Notes: generated by a model not told the origin, from the letters alone. A stretch of 64,000 nucleotides of DNA from CALESS01 sp041741455 (GCA_041741455.1 JBGSJZ010000071.1:24496-88495), one strand, 5' to 3'; positions 43,255-52,514 are shown, counted from the first letter of the stretch. Program-made: numbers and translations.

Positions 43255-44600
43255 GCCGTCTGGCTCAACGTTTGAAGCTCTGGTTGAATGACCCGCTGCT
43301 GCAGCGCCTGCTGCGCAACAGCGGGTATTTGTTCAGTGGCAGCGCCATCACGCTGGTACTGAATATGGGGCAATCCATCCTGGCCTCGCGCATGCTGGGC
43401 ATGGCTGGCTTTGGCCTGCTGGGTACCATCACCGTGTTCTCCTCGACCGTCAACCGCCTGTTTTCCTTCCGCATGGGCGAGGTGGTGGTCAAATACCTGG
43501 GCGCCGACCTGGCCGAAAATAGCAAAGACCGGGCCGGGGCATTGGTCAAAGCCGCAGCACTTTCGGAAGCCGCCACATCCCTGCTGGCTTTTGCTGCTGT
43601 GCTGCTGCTGGCTGGACCGGCTTCGATCTGGCTGGGCAAGGACCCGGCCACCAGACCCTGGTTTATCCTGTATAGTTTCAGCATCCTGGGCAACCTGGTT
43701 TACGAAACCTCCACCGGGGTGCTGCAAATGGGCGGCCATTTCCGCAGCCAGGCCGTCATCAACGTCGGCCAATCCGCCCTGACGGCATTGATCATCCTGG
43801 TGGCGTTTTTCCTGAACGGTGACATGTGGGTGATCCTGAGTGCCTACCTGGTGGGCAAGGTTATCCTCGGCACCGCCCCGGCCATCCTGGCCTTTCAGCG
43901 TTTGAACCAGATGCTTGGGCCGGGCTGGTGGCGGGCGCCGTTCAGCCTGCTGCCGCCGCTGCGTCCGTTGTTTGGCTTTGCGGCCAATACCAACCTCTCG
44001 GCCACCATCACCCTGCTGGTGCGGGATAGCGAAGTGCTGTGGATCTCCCTCCTGATGGGCAATACCGAGGCTGGTTTCTACAAGGTGGCGCTGGCCATCA
44101 TTAACCTGGTGACCGTGCCGGTTACGCCGCTGATTTCGACCACTTACCCGGAGATCAGCAAGGTGGCCGCACTGCGGGATTGGCCGCGCATGCGCTGGAT
44201 GTTGCGCCGGATGACCACCCTCTCCGGCGGCTATTCCCTGCTGACCGGCCTGGGGTTGGCGATTCTCGGACCGTGGTTGGTGTTGTGGTATGGGGCAGAT
44301 GCCAGGCCGGCCTACCCGGCTTTGCTGATCCTGTTGCTGGGCTACGGCGCGGCCAACACCCTTTACTGGAACCGCCATTTGCTGCTTTCCACAGGCCATG
44401 CCACCACCCCGACCGTGGTTTCAGCCACCACCGGTTTTGCCAAAGTGTCGCTGGTCTTCTATGTCATCCCGCACTTTGGTTATATCGGTGAGGCCTGGCT
44501 GCTTTCCGGGTACTTTCTGATCTCCAATCTGATTCTGGGCTGGCTGGGTCTGCGCGCCATCCGCAAAGCGGAGGAAACTCCACCCGCTGGGAGCAACTGA
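43251..44600 (+). CDS. Polysaccharide flippase (PST/Wzx-like)
   Basis: A 449-residue protein with about 12-14 membrane helices; the N-terminal RNSGYLFSGSAITLVLNMGQ resembles Wzx/PST flippases (MATE superfamily). It begins at an ATGA overlap with the epimerase and ends in a TGATG overlap with the next glycosyltransferase. Predicted role is moving undecaprenyl-linked glycans to the outer face. Confidence 0.82.
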   Translation: MSRLAQRLKLWLNDPLLQRLLRNSGYLFSGSAITLVLNMGQSILASRMLGMAGFGLLGTITVFSSTVNRLFSFRMGEVVVKYLGADLAENSKDRAGALVKAAALSEAATSLLAFAAVLLLAGPASIWLGKDPATRPWFILYSFSILGNLVYETSTGVLQMGGHFRSQAVINVGQSALTALIILVAFFLNGDMWVILSAYLVGKVILGTAPAILAFQRLNQMLGPGWWRAPFSLLPPLRPLFGFAANTNLSATITLLVRDSEVLWISLLMGNTEAGFYKVALAIINLVTVPVTPLISTTYPEISKVAALRDWPRMRWMLRRMTTLSGGYSLLTGLGLAILGPWLVLWYGADARPAYPALLILLLGYGAANTLYWNRHLLLSTGHATTPTVVSATTGFAKVSLVFYVIPHFGYIGEAWLLSGYFLISNLILGWLGLRAIRKAEETPPAGSN

Positions 44601-45721
44601 TGAAAATCGCCTGCCTGGCACCCTCACAGGTGCCATCCACCACCGCCAACAGTATTCAAGTGATGAAGGTTTGCCAGTCTCTAGCGCAGATCGGCCACAC
44701 GGTGCGTTTGTGGCTGCCGGGCGAGCATCATCATCCGTGGGATGAACTGGCTGCCCATTATGGTCTGTCCACCCTGTTTTCCATCAGCGGGCTGCGCTCC
44801 GAACCTTCCCTCAAACGTTATGATTTTTCCGTCAGCGGGGTGAGCGCTGCCAAAAAGTGGGGGTCGGATGTGCTCTACACCTGGTTGCCGCAGGCTGCCT
44901 GGCTGGCATCGCGGCTTGGTTTGCCGACTTTGTTGGAGCTGCATGATCGGCCGAGTGGCCGTCTGGGGCCGCACCTGCTGCGCTGGTTCGCTACCAGCCG
45001 CACGCCGCACCGTTTGCTGTTCATCACCCAGGCTCTGCGCCGCGTCTTGGAGAGCGAGTTTGGTATCCGGGTTGCGGATGAACAGGCAGTGATCGCCCCG
45101 GACGGGGTGGACCTCGAGCGTTACCTGAACCTGCCGTCCGCCCAGGAACTGCGCAGTCAGTTGGGCCTGCCGTCTGGTCTGCTGGCGCTCTACACCGGGC
45201 ATCTCTACCCCGGGAGGGGCATGCAGATATTGGAGTGCCTGGCGCAGCATTTGCCGCAGGTCAACTTTGTTTGGTTGGGCGGGCGTCCGGCGGATGTGGA
45301 AGGCTGGCGGGAACGGGCGGCCAGCCAGGGCCTGGCTAATCTGCGGGTGCTGGGTTTCATCGAAAACCGCCTGATCCCAGCCTATCAATCCGCAGCAGAT
45401 GTACTGTTAATGCCCTACGAGCGGGTGATCACCACCAGTAGCGGGGGCAACACGGCAGATATTTGCTCGCCGATGAAGATGTTCGAGTATATGGCGGCCG
45501 GTCGGGCCATCCTGTCCTCCGACCTGCCGGTGCTACGTGAAGTACTAAACGAAGAAAATGCCATCCTGCTCCCGCCGGATGAGCCGGCCGCCTGGGTGGA
45601 GGCCCTGCAGCGCCTGATGCTGGATGAGACCCTGCGCCAACGTCTGGGCTCTCGTGCTCGGCTGGATGTGGAACAGTACACCTGGCAATCCCGTGCCGAG
45701 AAGTGTTTGAAAGGCTTTTAA
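44600..45721 (+). CDS. Glycosyltransferase family 4
   Basis: A 373-residue GT-B enzyme. N-terminal QVPSTTANSIQVMKVCQSLA, then APDGVDLERYLNLP and LYTGHLYPGRGMQILECLAQ, EYMAAGRAILSSDLPVLREV and the E-x7-E-like DIWSP region (TADICSPMKMFEYMAAG). Membrane association is likely peripheral. It closes the tightly overlapped part of the glycan cluster. Confidence 0.85.
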   Translation: MKIACLAPSQVPSTTANSIQVMKVCQSLAQIGHTVRLWLPGEHHHPWDELAAHYGLSTLFSISGLRSEPSLKRYDFSVSGVSAAKKWGSDVLYTWLPQAAWLASRLGLPTLLELHDRPSGRLGPHLLRWFATSRTPHRLLFITQALRRVLESEFGIRVADEQAVIAPDGVDLERYLNLPSAQELRSQLGLPSGLLALYTGHLYPGRGMQILECLAQHLPQVNFVWLGGRPADVEGWRERAASQGLANLRVLGFIENRLIPAYQSAADVLLMPYERVITTSSGGNTADICSPMKMFEYMAAGRAILSSDLPVLREVLNEENAILLPPDEPAAWVEALQRLMLDETLRQRLGSRARLDVEQYTWQSRAEKCLKGF

Positions 45722-45768
45722 CGGAAATTTCCGGAAAACACGGAAAATGCGGATTTAACGGATAAAAT
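45719..45768. repeat. AACACGGA-family repeat, copy D
   Basis: Starts within the GT4 stop codon. Words AAAACACGGAAAATGCGG and ACGGATAAAA. The last six bases also form the -10 of the next gene. Confidence 0.5.
45763..45768 (+). promoter_or_regulatory. -10 box for a leaderless start of GT-C-like gene
   Basis: TAAAAT 7 bases before the ATG at 45776, with no ribosome site. Confidence 0.4.
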
Positions 45769-45775
45769 CTGTATT

Positions 45776-47302
45776 ATGAAGAAAATCTTTATTCTCTCAA
45801 TCATCATCGGCATAATTGGCGGCGCAGGGCTGGCGGGGGTGACCTCCCCCACGGCCTTCTGGGGCGGTTGGCTGGCCTACGGACTGTTACTGGCCGCCGC
45901 TGCCTTTGTGCTCCTCGTCGGCTGGCGCAAAGCTGGGGCCGGGCGCGCCCTGGGCTGGATGCTTTTGACCGCCTTCCTCCTGCGCCTGACTGCCGGGGTT
46001 GCCTTGCAACTGTTGCTACCCGTAGCCGGATACGACGAGGAAGTGCAGAAGGCCGGTTATGTCTTCTTCGATGCCTACCAGCGCGACAACCAGGCCTGGG
46101 AGTTGACCACCAGTAACCAATCCCTGGCGACTGCCTTCCGCGGCGAGGGCTTTATCAGCGACCAATACGGCGGAATGCTGGCACTCAGCGCCGGAGTCTA
46201 CCGCCTGCTCAGCCCGGATGCCCACCGCCCGGCGCTGATCTTGATTTTGACTGGATTGTTTGGCGGTTTGGCTGCCCTGTTCACTGTCCTGGCGGTGCGC
46301 AAGCACTGGGGGCAGGGCACAGCCAGCATTGCCGGCTGGATCATGGCGCTTTACCCGGAGGCTGTACTGCTGGGCGCCTCGCAAATGCGCGAACCCTTCC
46401 TGATCGCCCTGTTTTCCTCGGCGTTTTGGGGTGTGTTGCTCTGGCAGGAACGGCGCCGGCTGTCCATCATCACCCTTGTACTCAGTTTACTGGGGATGGT
46501 GATGATCTCCTGGCGGATGGGGGTAGTGATCACCGGGATGTTGGCCGTCTGGTTCGGCCTGGATGTGCTGGCGGAATCCGCCCGCCCACTTTGGCGCCGC
46601 CTGGGTCTGGCTGGCGGGGTGCTGGGATTTCTCCTGCTGTTGGCTGTCAGTTGGAACTGGTTGGATGAGGCAGCCACCTGGGATGCCATCGTCACCTGGC
46701 AGGGTTCGGGGATCATTCAGTGGATCATCGCAAAAGTGGGGGTCAACTGGCGCGTTCTCCTGGTCTCTGCCTATGGCCTGACCCAACCCGTGCTGCCCGC
46801 CACCATTGCCGACCCGGCAGCTGCCATCTGGAAAATCACCAACATCCTGCGGGCGGCTGGCTGGTATGCCCTGGCGCCCTTCCTGCTATATGGCATCTTC
46901 ACCGTTTGGAAAGCCCCGGCCGGGCGCCAGCGCCGGGTGCTGCTCTGGCTGGCAGCCATGGTGGGGTTGTGGATCCTGCTTTCCTCAGCGCGCGCTGGCG
47001 GCGATCAATGGGATAACCCGCGTTACCGTGTGCTTTTACTGCCGTGGATGGCCTTGCTGGCAGCCTGGGCGATGGGCTTTGCCAACCAACGGCATGATTT
47101 GTGGCTTGGGCGATGGCTGGCAGTGGAGGGGGCTTTCCTGCTGCTCTTCACCAACTGGTACGCCGTGCGCTATGCCGGAATTGGCCTGCCGCTAGGTCTG
47201 CCATTGACTGCCTTGTTGGTGGCGATCAGTGCCGTTGTCATTTTGGGCGGTGGCTGGTGGTATGATCACAGGCGGAAAAAGTTGAACCCCCGCAATACCT
47301 GA
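45776..47302 (+). CDS. GT-C-like polytopic membrane protein
   Basis: A 508-residue protein with about 11-12 helices. After the second helix the extracytoplasmic loop has VAGYDEEVQKAGYVFFDAYQ, where a GT-C glycosyltransferase would keep its acidic catalytic pair, and later QMREPFLIALFSS and SSARAGGDQWDNPRYRVLL, the latter typical of polyprenyl-phosphate-dependent mannosyltransferase-like proteins. It follows the glycan cluster. An alternative is a Wzy-type polymerase. Confidence 0.6.
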   Translation: MKKIFILSIIIGIIGGAGLAGVTSPTAFWGGWLAYGLLLAAAAFVLLVGWRKAGAGRALGWMLLTAFLLRLTAGVALQLLLPVAGYDEEVQKAGYVFFDAYQRDNQAWELTTSNQSLATAFRGEGFISDQYGGMLALSAGVYRLLSPDAHRPALILILTGLFGGLAALFTVLAVRKHWGQGTASIAGWIMALYPEAVLLGASQMREPFLIALFSSAFWGVLLWQERRRLSIITLVLSLLGMVMISWRMGVVITGMLAVWFGLDVLAESARPLWRRLGLAGGVLGFLLLLAVSWNWLDEAATWDAIVTWQGSGIIQWIIAKVGVNWRVLLVSAYGLTQPVLPATIADPAAAIWKITNILRAAGWYALAPFLLYGIFTVWKAPAGRQRRVLLWLAAMVGLWILLSSARAGGDQWDNPRYRVLLLPWMALLAAWAMGFANQRHDLWLGRWLAVEGAFLLLFTNWYAVRYAGIGLPLGLPLTALLVAISAVVILGGGWWYDHRRKKLNPRNT

Positions 47303-47372
47303 CAAAAGTAACTCGAATTCATAACATCCATCGGCTGGATTTTGAGTACAATAAAAATTAGATAATTATCTT

Positions 47373-48656
47373 ATGCCTCCATCCACCTTCCGCGCTTTTC
47401 GGCATTATAACTACCGCCTCTGGTTCATTGGCCAGGGCGTTTCTCTCATTGGCACCTGGATGCAGTCCATGGCTCAGCAGGTGTTGGTCTACCGGCTAAC
47501 CGGGTCGGCAGCTGCCCTGGGCATTGTTAACCTGATGGCGCTGATCCCGCTTATTCCGTTCAGCCTGTGGGGCGGATCTCTGTCAGACCGTTTTTCCAAG
47601 CAGAAAATTATCCTGTGGGCTCAGGTGGGTATGCTGGCTCAGGCGCTGGTGCTGGCCGCCATCACCTGGACAGGTATTGTGCAGATCTGGCATGTGTATA
47701 TACTGGCTTTTTTGCTGGGAGTGGCCAACGCCATCGATTTACCAGCCCGCCAGGCCTTCACCGTGGAGCTGGTGGAGGGTAAGGAAGACTTGACCAATGC
47801 CATCGGCCTGAATTCAGCCATGTTCAACGGCGCCCGCGCCCTTGGCCCAGCAATGGCGGGGGTCATCGTGGCAGTCACTGGGGAAGGTACTGCTTTCCTC
47901 CTGAATGGTCTGACCTTCCTGGCGGTGATTGTGTGCCTGCTGTTGATGCGCAACCTGCCACAACCAGCCAGCCTGGAGATACGCACCAAACCTACGCCGG
48001 GGCACATTCTGGAGGGATTGAAATTCATCCTGCAGAACCGAAACCTGATGGTGCTGGTCAGCCTGGTGGCGGTCAGCGCCTTTCTCTCCATGCCATACAA
48101 CACCCTGATGCCGGCGGTGGCTGACCAAATTCTCTCGGATAGCGCCCGCCCGGTCATTAATCAAATTTGCGATCCGCAGACCGGCTGGTTGACCTGCCAG
48201 GCGCCAGAAGCCCTGCCATTGGGGATGCTGATGGCGGCAGTCGGCATCGGGGCAGTGATCGGAGCTTTGACGGTTGCCTCGCTGCCAGTTGGAGCGAAAC
48301 GCGGCCGGTGGCTGACGGCGGGTAATCTTGGTTTTCCATTATTACTGCTGGCAATTGCATTCTCGCCCTCCTTCTTGCTGACCCTGGGGCTGCTGATGGG
48401 AGTGGGGGTGAGTTTCGTCTGGCAAAATGCCATCAGCAATACCCTAATCCAACTTTGCGCGCCGGATGCCCTGCGCGGCCGCATCATGGGGGTGTACAGC
48501 ATGACCTTCCAGAGTTTCATGCGCCTGGGCGGTTTGCAGGCCGGTTTCATGGCGGATTGGATCGGTGTGCCGCTGGCATTGGGGATCGGAGCGGCCATCT
48601 CGCTGGTGTACGGCGCATTTATCGCCATCCGCTATCCGGCCGTGCGCCGGATGTAA
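47373..48656 (+). CDS. MFS exporter (EntS-like)
   Basis: A 427-residue transporter with 12 helices. Family marks: FRAFRHYNYRLWFIGQGVSL, GTWMQSMAQQVLVYRLTGSA, loop 2-3 GGSLSDRFSKQKIIL, and AMFNGARALGPAMAGVIVA in helix 5. This is the MFS_3/enterobactin-exporter group, which expels hydrophobic compounds. An insertion between helices 6-7 region (ARPVINQICDPQTGWLTCQAPE) with two Cys is an unusual external loop. Confidence 0.88.
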   Translation: MPPSTFRAFRHYNYRLWFIGQGVSLIGTWMQSMAQQVLVYRLTGSAAALGIVNLMALIPLIPFSLWGGSLSDRFSKQKIILWAQVGMLAQALVLAAITWTGIVQIWHVYILAFLLGVANAIDLPARQAFTVELVEGKEDLTNAIGLNSAMFNGARALGPAMAGVIVAVTGEGTAFLLNGLTFLAVIVCLLLMRNLPQPASLEIRTKPTPGHILEGLKFILQNRNLMVLVSLVAVSAFLSMPYNTLMPAVADQILSDSARPVINQICDPQTGWLTCQAPEALPLGMLMAAVGIGAVIGALTVASLPVGAKRGRWLTAGNLGFPLLLLAIAFSPSFLLTLGLLMGVGVSFVWQNAISNTLIQLCAPDALRGRIMGVYSMTFQSFMRLGGLQAGFMADWIGVPLALGIGAAISLVYGAFIAIRYPAVRRM

Positions 48657-48682
48657 TGACAAACGATCAAAATAGAACGCAA

Positions 48683-48725
48683 ATCCCGGTCGCGGATTTT
48701 CTCGCAACCGGGATCTATATTTAAT
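48683..48725 (+). terminator. Rho-independent-like terminator of MFS gene
   Basis: 12-base arms ATCCCGGTCGCG/CGCAACCGGGAT with one mismatch, loop of 8, followed by CTATATTTAATG. Right after the MFS stop. Confidence 0.6.
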
Positions 48726-48810
48726 GACTTTTTTCCAGTCGATATTCTCAGTGGTTTAGAGTATATCCTCTGCCTGGGGTTAGCGGGTTACCAGAGGCAA
48801 ACGAATCCAA

Positions 48811-49058
48811 TAGGGCACCACTATGGTCATGCAGATATCCTCATATGTGTACTCAGAGGACGGAGTAGTCCATTAGGAATTTGGTGATTGATGAGCCAAA
48901 GGGGACTTTGGAGTTATCCTCGCTTGCCAATCAGCGATCAAGCCATCTATAAGCGATTGCAATGGATGGAAATAGGGAAGCCCCTAGCGCGGACCGTTAT
49001 TGATTCAACCCAGTGTCTCAATAAGGATTACTTTTTTGGAGCGATGATTGACTTTTAA
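48811..49058 (+). pseudogene. Transposase fragment with in-frame stop
   Basis: One frame reads GHHYGHADILICVLRGRSSP-LGIW, TGA at 48885, then LMSQRGLWSYPRLPISDQAI-YKRLQW before ending at TAA. The LPISDQAIYKRL segment resembles the N-terminal region of IS4-type transposases. No DDE catalytic part remains. The remaining gap before the alpha/beta hydrolase contains only its promoter. I judge this a decayed insertion sequence remnant. Confidence 0.5.
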
Positions 49059-49089
49059 ACAGTCTCTTCGGGTGTTCGGTCGGGGATGA

Positions 49090-49095
49090 TACAAT
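49090..49095 (+). promoter_or_regulatory. -10 box for a leaderless start of the hydrolase
   Basis: TACAAT 7 bases before the ATG at 49103. Confidence 0.45.
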
Positions 49096-49102
49096 CAACC
49101 TC

Positions 49103-49969
49103 ATGAAAAATACCCCTCTCGAAGAGACATACATCCAGACCAACGGCATCCGCTTGCATGTGATGCAGGCCGGGCCAGTGGATGGACCGCTGGTGGTGCT
49201 GTTGCACGGCTTCCCGGAGTTCTGGCGGGGTTGGATCCACCAGATCGAACCGCTGGCAGAGGCCGGCTACCGGGTGGTGGTGCCTGACCAGCGCGGTTAC
49301 AACCTGAGCGATGTGCCAAAGCCGGTCATGGCTTACCGCCTGGAAGAGTTGCAGAAGGATATCCTCGGGCTGCTGGATGCCCTGGGACACCAAGACTGCT
49401 GCCTGGCCGGGCATGACTGGGGCGCCGTGGTTGCCTGGAGTTTGGCACTCAACTACCCGGAAAAGGTGAAGAAACTGGCCATCCTCAACGTGCCGCACCC
49501 GCTGGTGATGCAGCATTACCTCAAAACGAACCTGCGCCAGATGCTCAAGAGCTGGTACATCGGCTTCTTCCAGATCCCCGGGCTGGCGGAGTGGTTGGTC
49601 AGCCGCAAGGATTTCCGTCAGGGGGCAGCCGCGCTGCGCGGCAGCAGCCGACCTGGCACGTTTGGCGCTGAAGATTTATCACAATACAAGCAGGCGTGGC
49701 GCAATTCCGGCGGACTCAGCGGCATGATCCACTGGTACCGGGCCCTGGTGCGCTATCCCCCGACCGCGCCAGCCGCAGCCCGTTTGCAGATGCCGGTGCG
49801 CATCCTGTGGGGTCAACGGGATGCCTTCCTCAGCCACCTGATGGCGGCGGACAGTGCTGCCCTGTGCGAGCAGGCCGAGCTGACCCTGTTTGAGGAGGCC
49901 AGCCACTGGCTGCAGCACGAGGAGCCCGAGGCGGTGGCCCAGGCCTTGCTGGCGTTTTTTGCAACCTAA
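49103..49969 (+). CDS. Alpha/beta hydrolase, epoxide-hydrolase-like
   Basis: A 288-residue cytosolic enzyme. Oxyanion segment LLHGFPEFWRGW (~35), nucleophile elbow LAGHDWGAVVAW (Asp ~103, as in epoxide hydrolases and haloalkane dehalogenases), acid in ILWGQRDAFLS (~235) and His in EASHWLQHEEPEAV (~265). The D-x-G pattern and HGFPE favour soluble epoxide hydrolase. Substrate unknown. Isolated gene. Confidence 0.88.
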   Translation: MKNTPLEETYIQTNGIRLHVMQAGPVDGPLVVLLHGFPEFWRGWIHQIEPLAEAGYRVVVPDQRGYNLSDVPKPVMAYRLEELQKDILGLLDALGHQDCCLAGHDWGAVVAWSLALNYPEKVKKLAILNVPHPLVMQHYLKTNLRQMLKSWYIGFFQIPGLAEWLVSRKDFRQGAAALRGSSRPGTFGAEDLSQYKQAWRNSGGLSGMIHWYRALVRYPPTAPAAARLQMPVRILWGQRDAFLSHLMAADSAALCEQAELTLFEEASHWLQHEEPEAVAQALLAFFAT

Positions 49970-50161
49970 AGTCACCCTGGGAGACTGTCTAAGAAGTCAA
50001 TTGATGGGGGTTTGGCAGGGTGGCGAGACATACGACCAGCAGACTGGATTCTCCCCCAAAATAGGCGAGGGCTAGACCCGTCTCCTAACAGATCTGTATT
50101 CTGCATCCTCCTGGTTTTCGGTTACAATTTTATTCATCAAAACACCTTCGGGGAATGGATC

Positions 50162-52222
50162 ATGCTCAACATCGGCGAAAAACTGGTAGGACGGTATCTG
50201 ATTGAAGAAAAACTGGGCGAAGGCGGCATGGGGGCGGTCTTTCGCGCCCAGGACTGGCTGAAGGACCGCACGGTGGCGATCAAGGAATTCCGGCTGGGGC
50301 ACCTGCCCTCGGAGTCCGAGATTTCGGCCTCCCTCGGGGATAAGACCGTGATGCACCAGCAGCCCGTCTATTTTCTCACTCGCGAGAAGGCGCTGGAGCA
50401 GTTTGCCACCGAAGCCCGCCTGTTGAGTAATTTGCATCACCCCAATCTTCCTGAAGTGTACGATTTCTTCAGCCTGGGTTTTGAAGGCTACATCGTGATG
50501 AGCCTGATCGAAGGGCACAGCCTGGCGGACTGGGTGGAGCGTTACAACCAACCCATCCCTGAATCCATCGCCCGCAACTGGCTGGAACAGATCCTGGATG
50601 CGCTGATCTACTGCCACAGCAATGATGTGATCCACCGGGATTTAAAGCCTGAGAACGTCCTGCTGACAGATGCCGGCCAGGTTTACTTGATCGATTTTGG
50701 CATCGCCAAACTGCTGGCTGGAGCCCCCAAGGCTACTTCGATCGGGGCGCGTTCGTTTACACCGGGTTTTGCCCCGCCGGAGCAGTACTCCGGCAAGGGC
50801 GGGACGGACGGACGCACCGACCTGTACAGCCTGGGGGCGTTGGCTTATTACCTGGTGACCTGCCAGGCGCCGACGGATGCTGCCGACCGCATGGCCGGCG
50901 ACGAAGTCATTCCGACAGGCCAATTGAATCCCCAGATTTCCGTCGAGTTGGATCATTTCATCCAGCAATGCCTGCAATTGCGCAAAACTGACCGCCCGGC
51001 AAATGCCCTGGCAGCGCTGGAACTGTTGACGGATCGCCCCTACACGCCCAAAGCTGCGCCGGAAGCTGCTCCGGCCCCCCAACCGGCGCGCCCCCTGGCT
51101 GCCCCGCCAGGCCGCCCGGAAACCCGCCCCAGGCAAGCCCCAGTCCCCGGCGCCAAAAACCGCGGCGCATCCCTGATCATCGGGGCTGCGGTCCTGTTCG
51201 TGATCGCCCTGGCCGCGCTGGGTTATTTTGCAATCCGCTATTTATTCCCGGGCAACCCACCGGTTACCCGAGTGACCGAAGCACCCACCCTGGATCCCAA
51301 CCTGGCGCCTACCCTGGCGCCCATCGTGCCCAGCCTGCCGCCGGCGACCGAAGCACCTGCACTGCCTTCCGCCACCCCCACGGATACTGCCACCCCATTG
51401 CCAACGGTCGATCCGCTGCAACCGCCGGCCTGTACCCGCGCCGGCCAGAAATGGACCTCCCCAGCGGATGGCATGACCCTGGTCTGCGTACCGGCTGGCA
51501 CCTTCAGCATGGGCACCACCCTTGGCGAAGACGACGAAGACCCGGTTCACCAGGTGACGCTGGATGCTTTCTGGGTCGATTCCAACGAGGTCACCAACGG
51601 CCAGTTCGTGGATTTTCTGAACCAACTGCAGGATTTTTCAGTGGTGGCTCAAACCGTAACCAAGGATGAGCGGCCTTACTATTTGCTGGATAATCCGACA
51701 GCAGATTGGACGGACCGCATCACCTTTTCAAAATCCAACTTCACGGCGCTAGGCCAGTATCTGAACCACCCGGTGGTGATGGTGACCTGGTTGGGAGCCG
51801 AGGCGTATTGCAAATCCGTGGGCCGGCGGTTGCCGACTGAGGCGGAATGGGAGAAAGCTGCGCGTGGAGAGACCGGAGGTCTTTATCCGTGGGGAAATTC
51901 GTGGTTGAACAGCAATGCCAACTCCGGACATTACGATGCATACAAACAAACTGCGCCGATCGGTAGCTTTCCAGGGGGCATCAGCCCATACGGGGCGTTC
52001 GATATGATCGGCAATGTTTGGGAATGGACAGCGGATTGGTATGACGAGGCGTATTACACCTATTCGCCCGGCAACAACCCGAGCGGAGCGCAAACCGGCA
52101 TCGAGCGGGTGATGCGGGGCGGGGCCTGGGTCAATCTAAGCAAGGATCTGAAGGCCACTACCCGTGGAAGGTATGGGCCCTGGGGAAGCTGGTTGCATAT
52201 TGGCTTCCGCTGTGTGCGCTAG
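50162..52222 (+). CDS. Ser/Thr protein kinase fused to a formylglycine-generating-enzyme fold
   Basis: A 686-residue protein. Cytosolic kinase (1-290): Gly loop LGEGGMGAVFRAQD, VAIKEF, catalytic VIHRDLKPENVLL (~157) and DFGIAK (~178). A Pro/Ala-rich linker (~300-335) leads to one membrane helix (LIIGAAVLFVIALAALGYFA, ~337-357), another Thr/Pro linker, then a C-terminal FGE-sulfatase/SUMF domain (~440-686): MTLVCVPAGTFSMG, RRLPTEAEWEKAARG, GNVWEWTADWYD, VMRGGAW and GFRCVR. The FGE part would face outside. FGE folds in such fusions may be ligand-binding or C-type-lectin-like instead of enzymes. Confidence 0.9.
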   Translation: MLNIGEKLVGRYLIEEKLGEGGMGAVFRAQDWLKDRTVAIKEFRLGHLPSESEISASLGDKTVMHQQPVYFLTREKALEQFATEARLLSNLHHPNLPEVYDFFSLGFEGYIVMSLIEGHSLADWVERYNQPIPESIARNWLEQILDALIYCHSNDVIHRDLKPENVLLTDAGQVYLIDFGIAKLLAGAPKATSIGARSFTPGFAPPEQYSGKGGTDGRTDLYSLGALAYYLVTCQAPTDAADRMAGDEVIPTGQLNPQISVELDHFIQQCLQLRKTDRPANALAALELLTDRPYTPKAAPEAAPAPQPARPLAAPPGRPETRPRQAPVPGAKNRGASLIIGAAVLFVIALAALGYFAIRYLFPGNPPVTRVTEAPTLDPNLAPTLAPIVPSLPPATEAPALPSATPTDTATPLPTVDPLQPPACTRAGQKWTSPADGMTLVCVPAGTFSMGTTLGEDDEDPVHQVTLDAFWVDSNEVTNGQFVDFLNQLQDFSVVAQTVTKDERPYYLLDNPTADWTDRITFSKSNFTALGQYLNHPVVMVTWLGAEAYCKSVGRRLPTEAEWEKAARGETGGLYPWGNSWLNSNANSGHYDAYKQTAPIGSFPGGISPYGAFDMIGNVWEWTADWYDEAYYTYSPGNNPSGAQTGIERVMRGGAWVNLSKDLKATTRGRYGPWGSWLHIGFRCVR

Positions 52223-52243
52223 AAACACGAGCAAACCTTCGAT

Positions 52244-52283
52244 CCTATCTTTTTCTGCAACGATAATGTCATTTTTTAATCTT
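52244..52283. repeat. T-rich interspersed repeat, copy A
   Basis: CCTATCTTTTTCTGCAACG followed by a variable stretch and ATTTTTTAATCTT, 40 bases in all. Copy B starts with the same 19 bases. Confidence 0.7.
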
Positions 52284-52311
52284 CCCACCCGCCCTGGTTT
52301 TCCCAACCCAG

Positions 52312-52357
52312 GTAGAGACGATGCCCCCTACAGGGACGTTGCCTGCAATGTCTCTAC
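52312..52357. repeat. GTAGAGAC-type inverted repeat
   Basis: GTAGAGACGATGC and GCAATGTCTCTAC arms (11 of 13 pair) around 20 bases, with a second GGGACGTTGC word inside. Elements of this kind are known to be dispersed in cyanobacterial and other genomes. Confidence 0.6.
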
Positions 52358-52399
52358 TACCAGGCTCCAACCATTCCCCGGGGCATTGGATCCGATCGT

Positions 52400-52439
52400 C
52401 CTATCTTTTTCTGCAACGTTTTCCACGTTTTTTAATCTT
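52400..52439. repeat. T-rich interspersed repeat, copy B
   Basis: Same start as copy A; ends TTTTTTAATCTT. The middle reads TTTTCCACG. Confidence 0.7.
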
Positions 52440-52462
52440 GTAAGCCGCTGGAACCCCGGACG

Positions 52463-52514
52463 CGGGCGGGGCTTGGTTGCGATCGGGTTTGGCGCTGGTA
52501 TGCACAGGCTCGTA
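52463..52514. repeat. 52-bp interspersed repeat, copy R1
   Basis: Begins CGGGCGGGGCTTGG and ends CACAGGCTCGTA. It matches R2 at about 42 of 52 positions without gaps. The 630-base stretch from the kinase stop to the HsdM stump has no gene I can support: it holds copies A and B, the GTAGAGAC hairpin, R1 and short broken reading frames. Confidence 0.65.

Noticed and set aside
43044..44399. 451-codon open frame on the minus strand
   Set aside because: It is antisense to the epimerase and flippase genes, is Gln/His/Gly-rich without any domain, and follows from the codon bias of the true genes.
48885..48887. TGA as a selenocysteine codon in the transposase fragment
   Set aside because: No SECIS-like hairpin is seen and the frame is only a truncated transposase piece without catalytic residues, so decay explains the stop.
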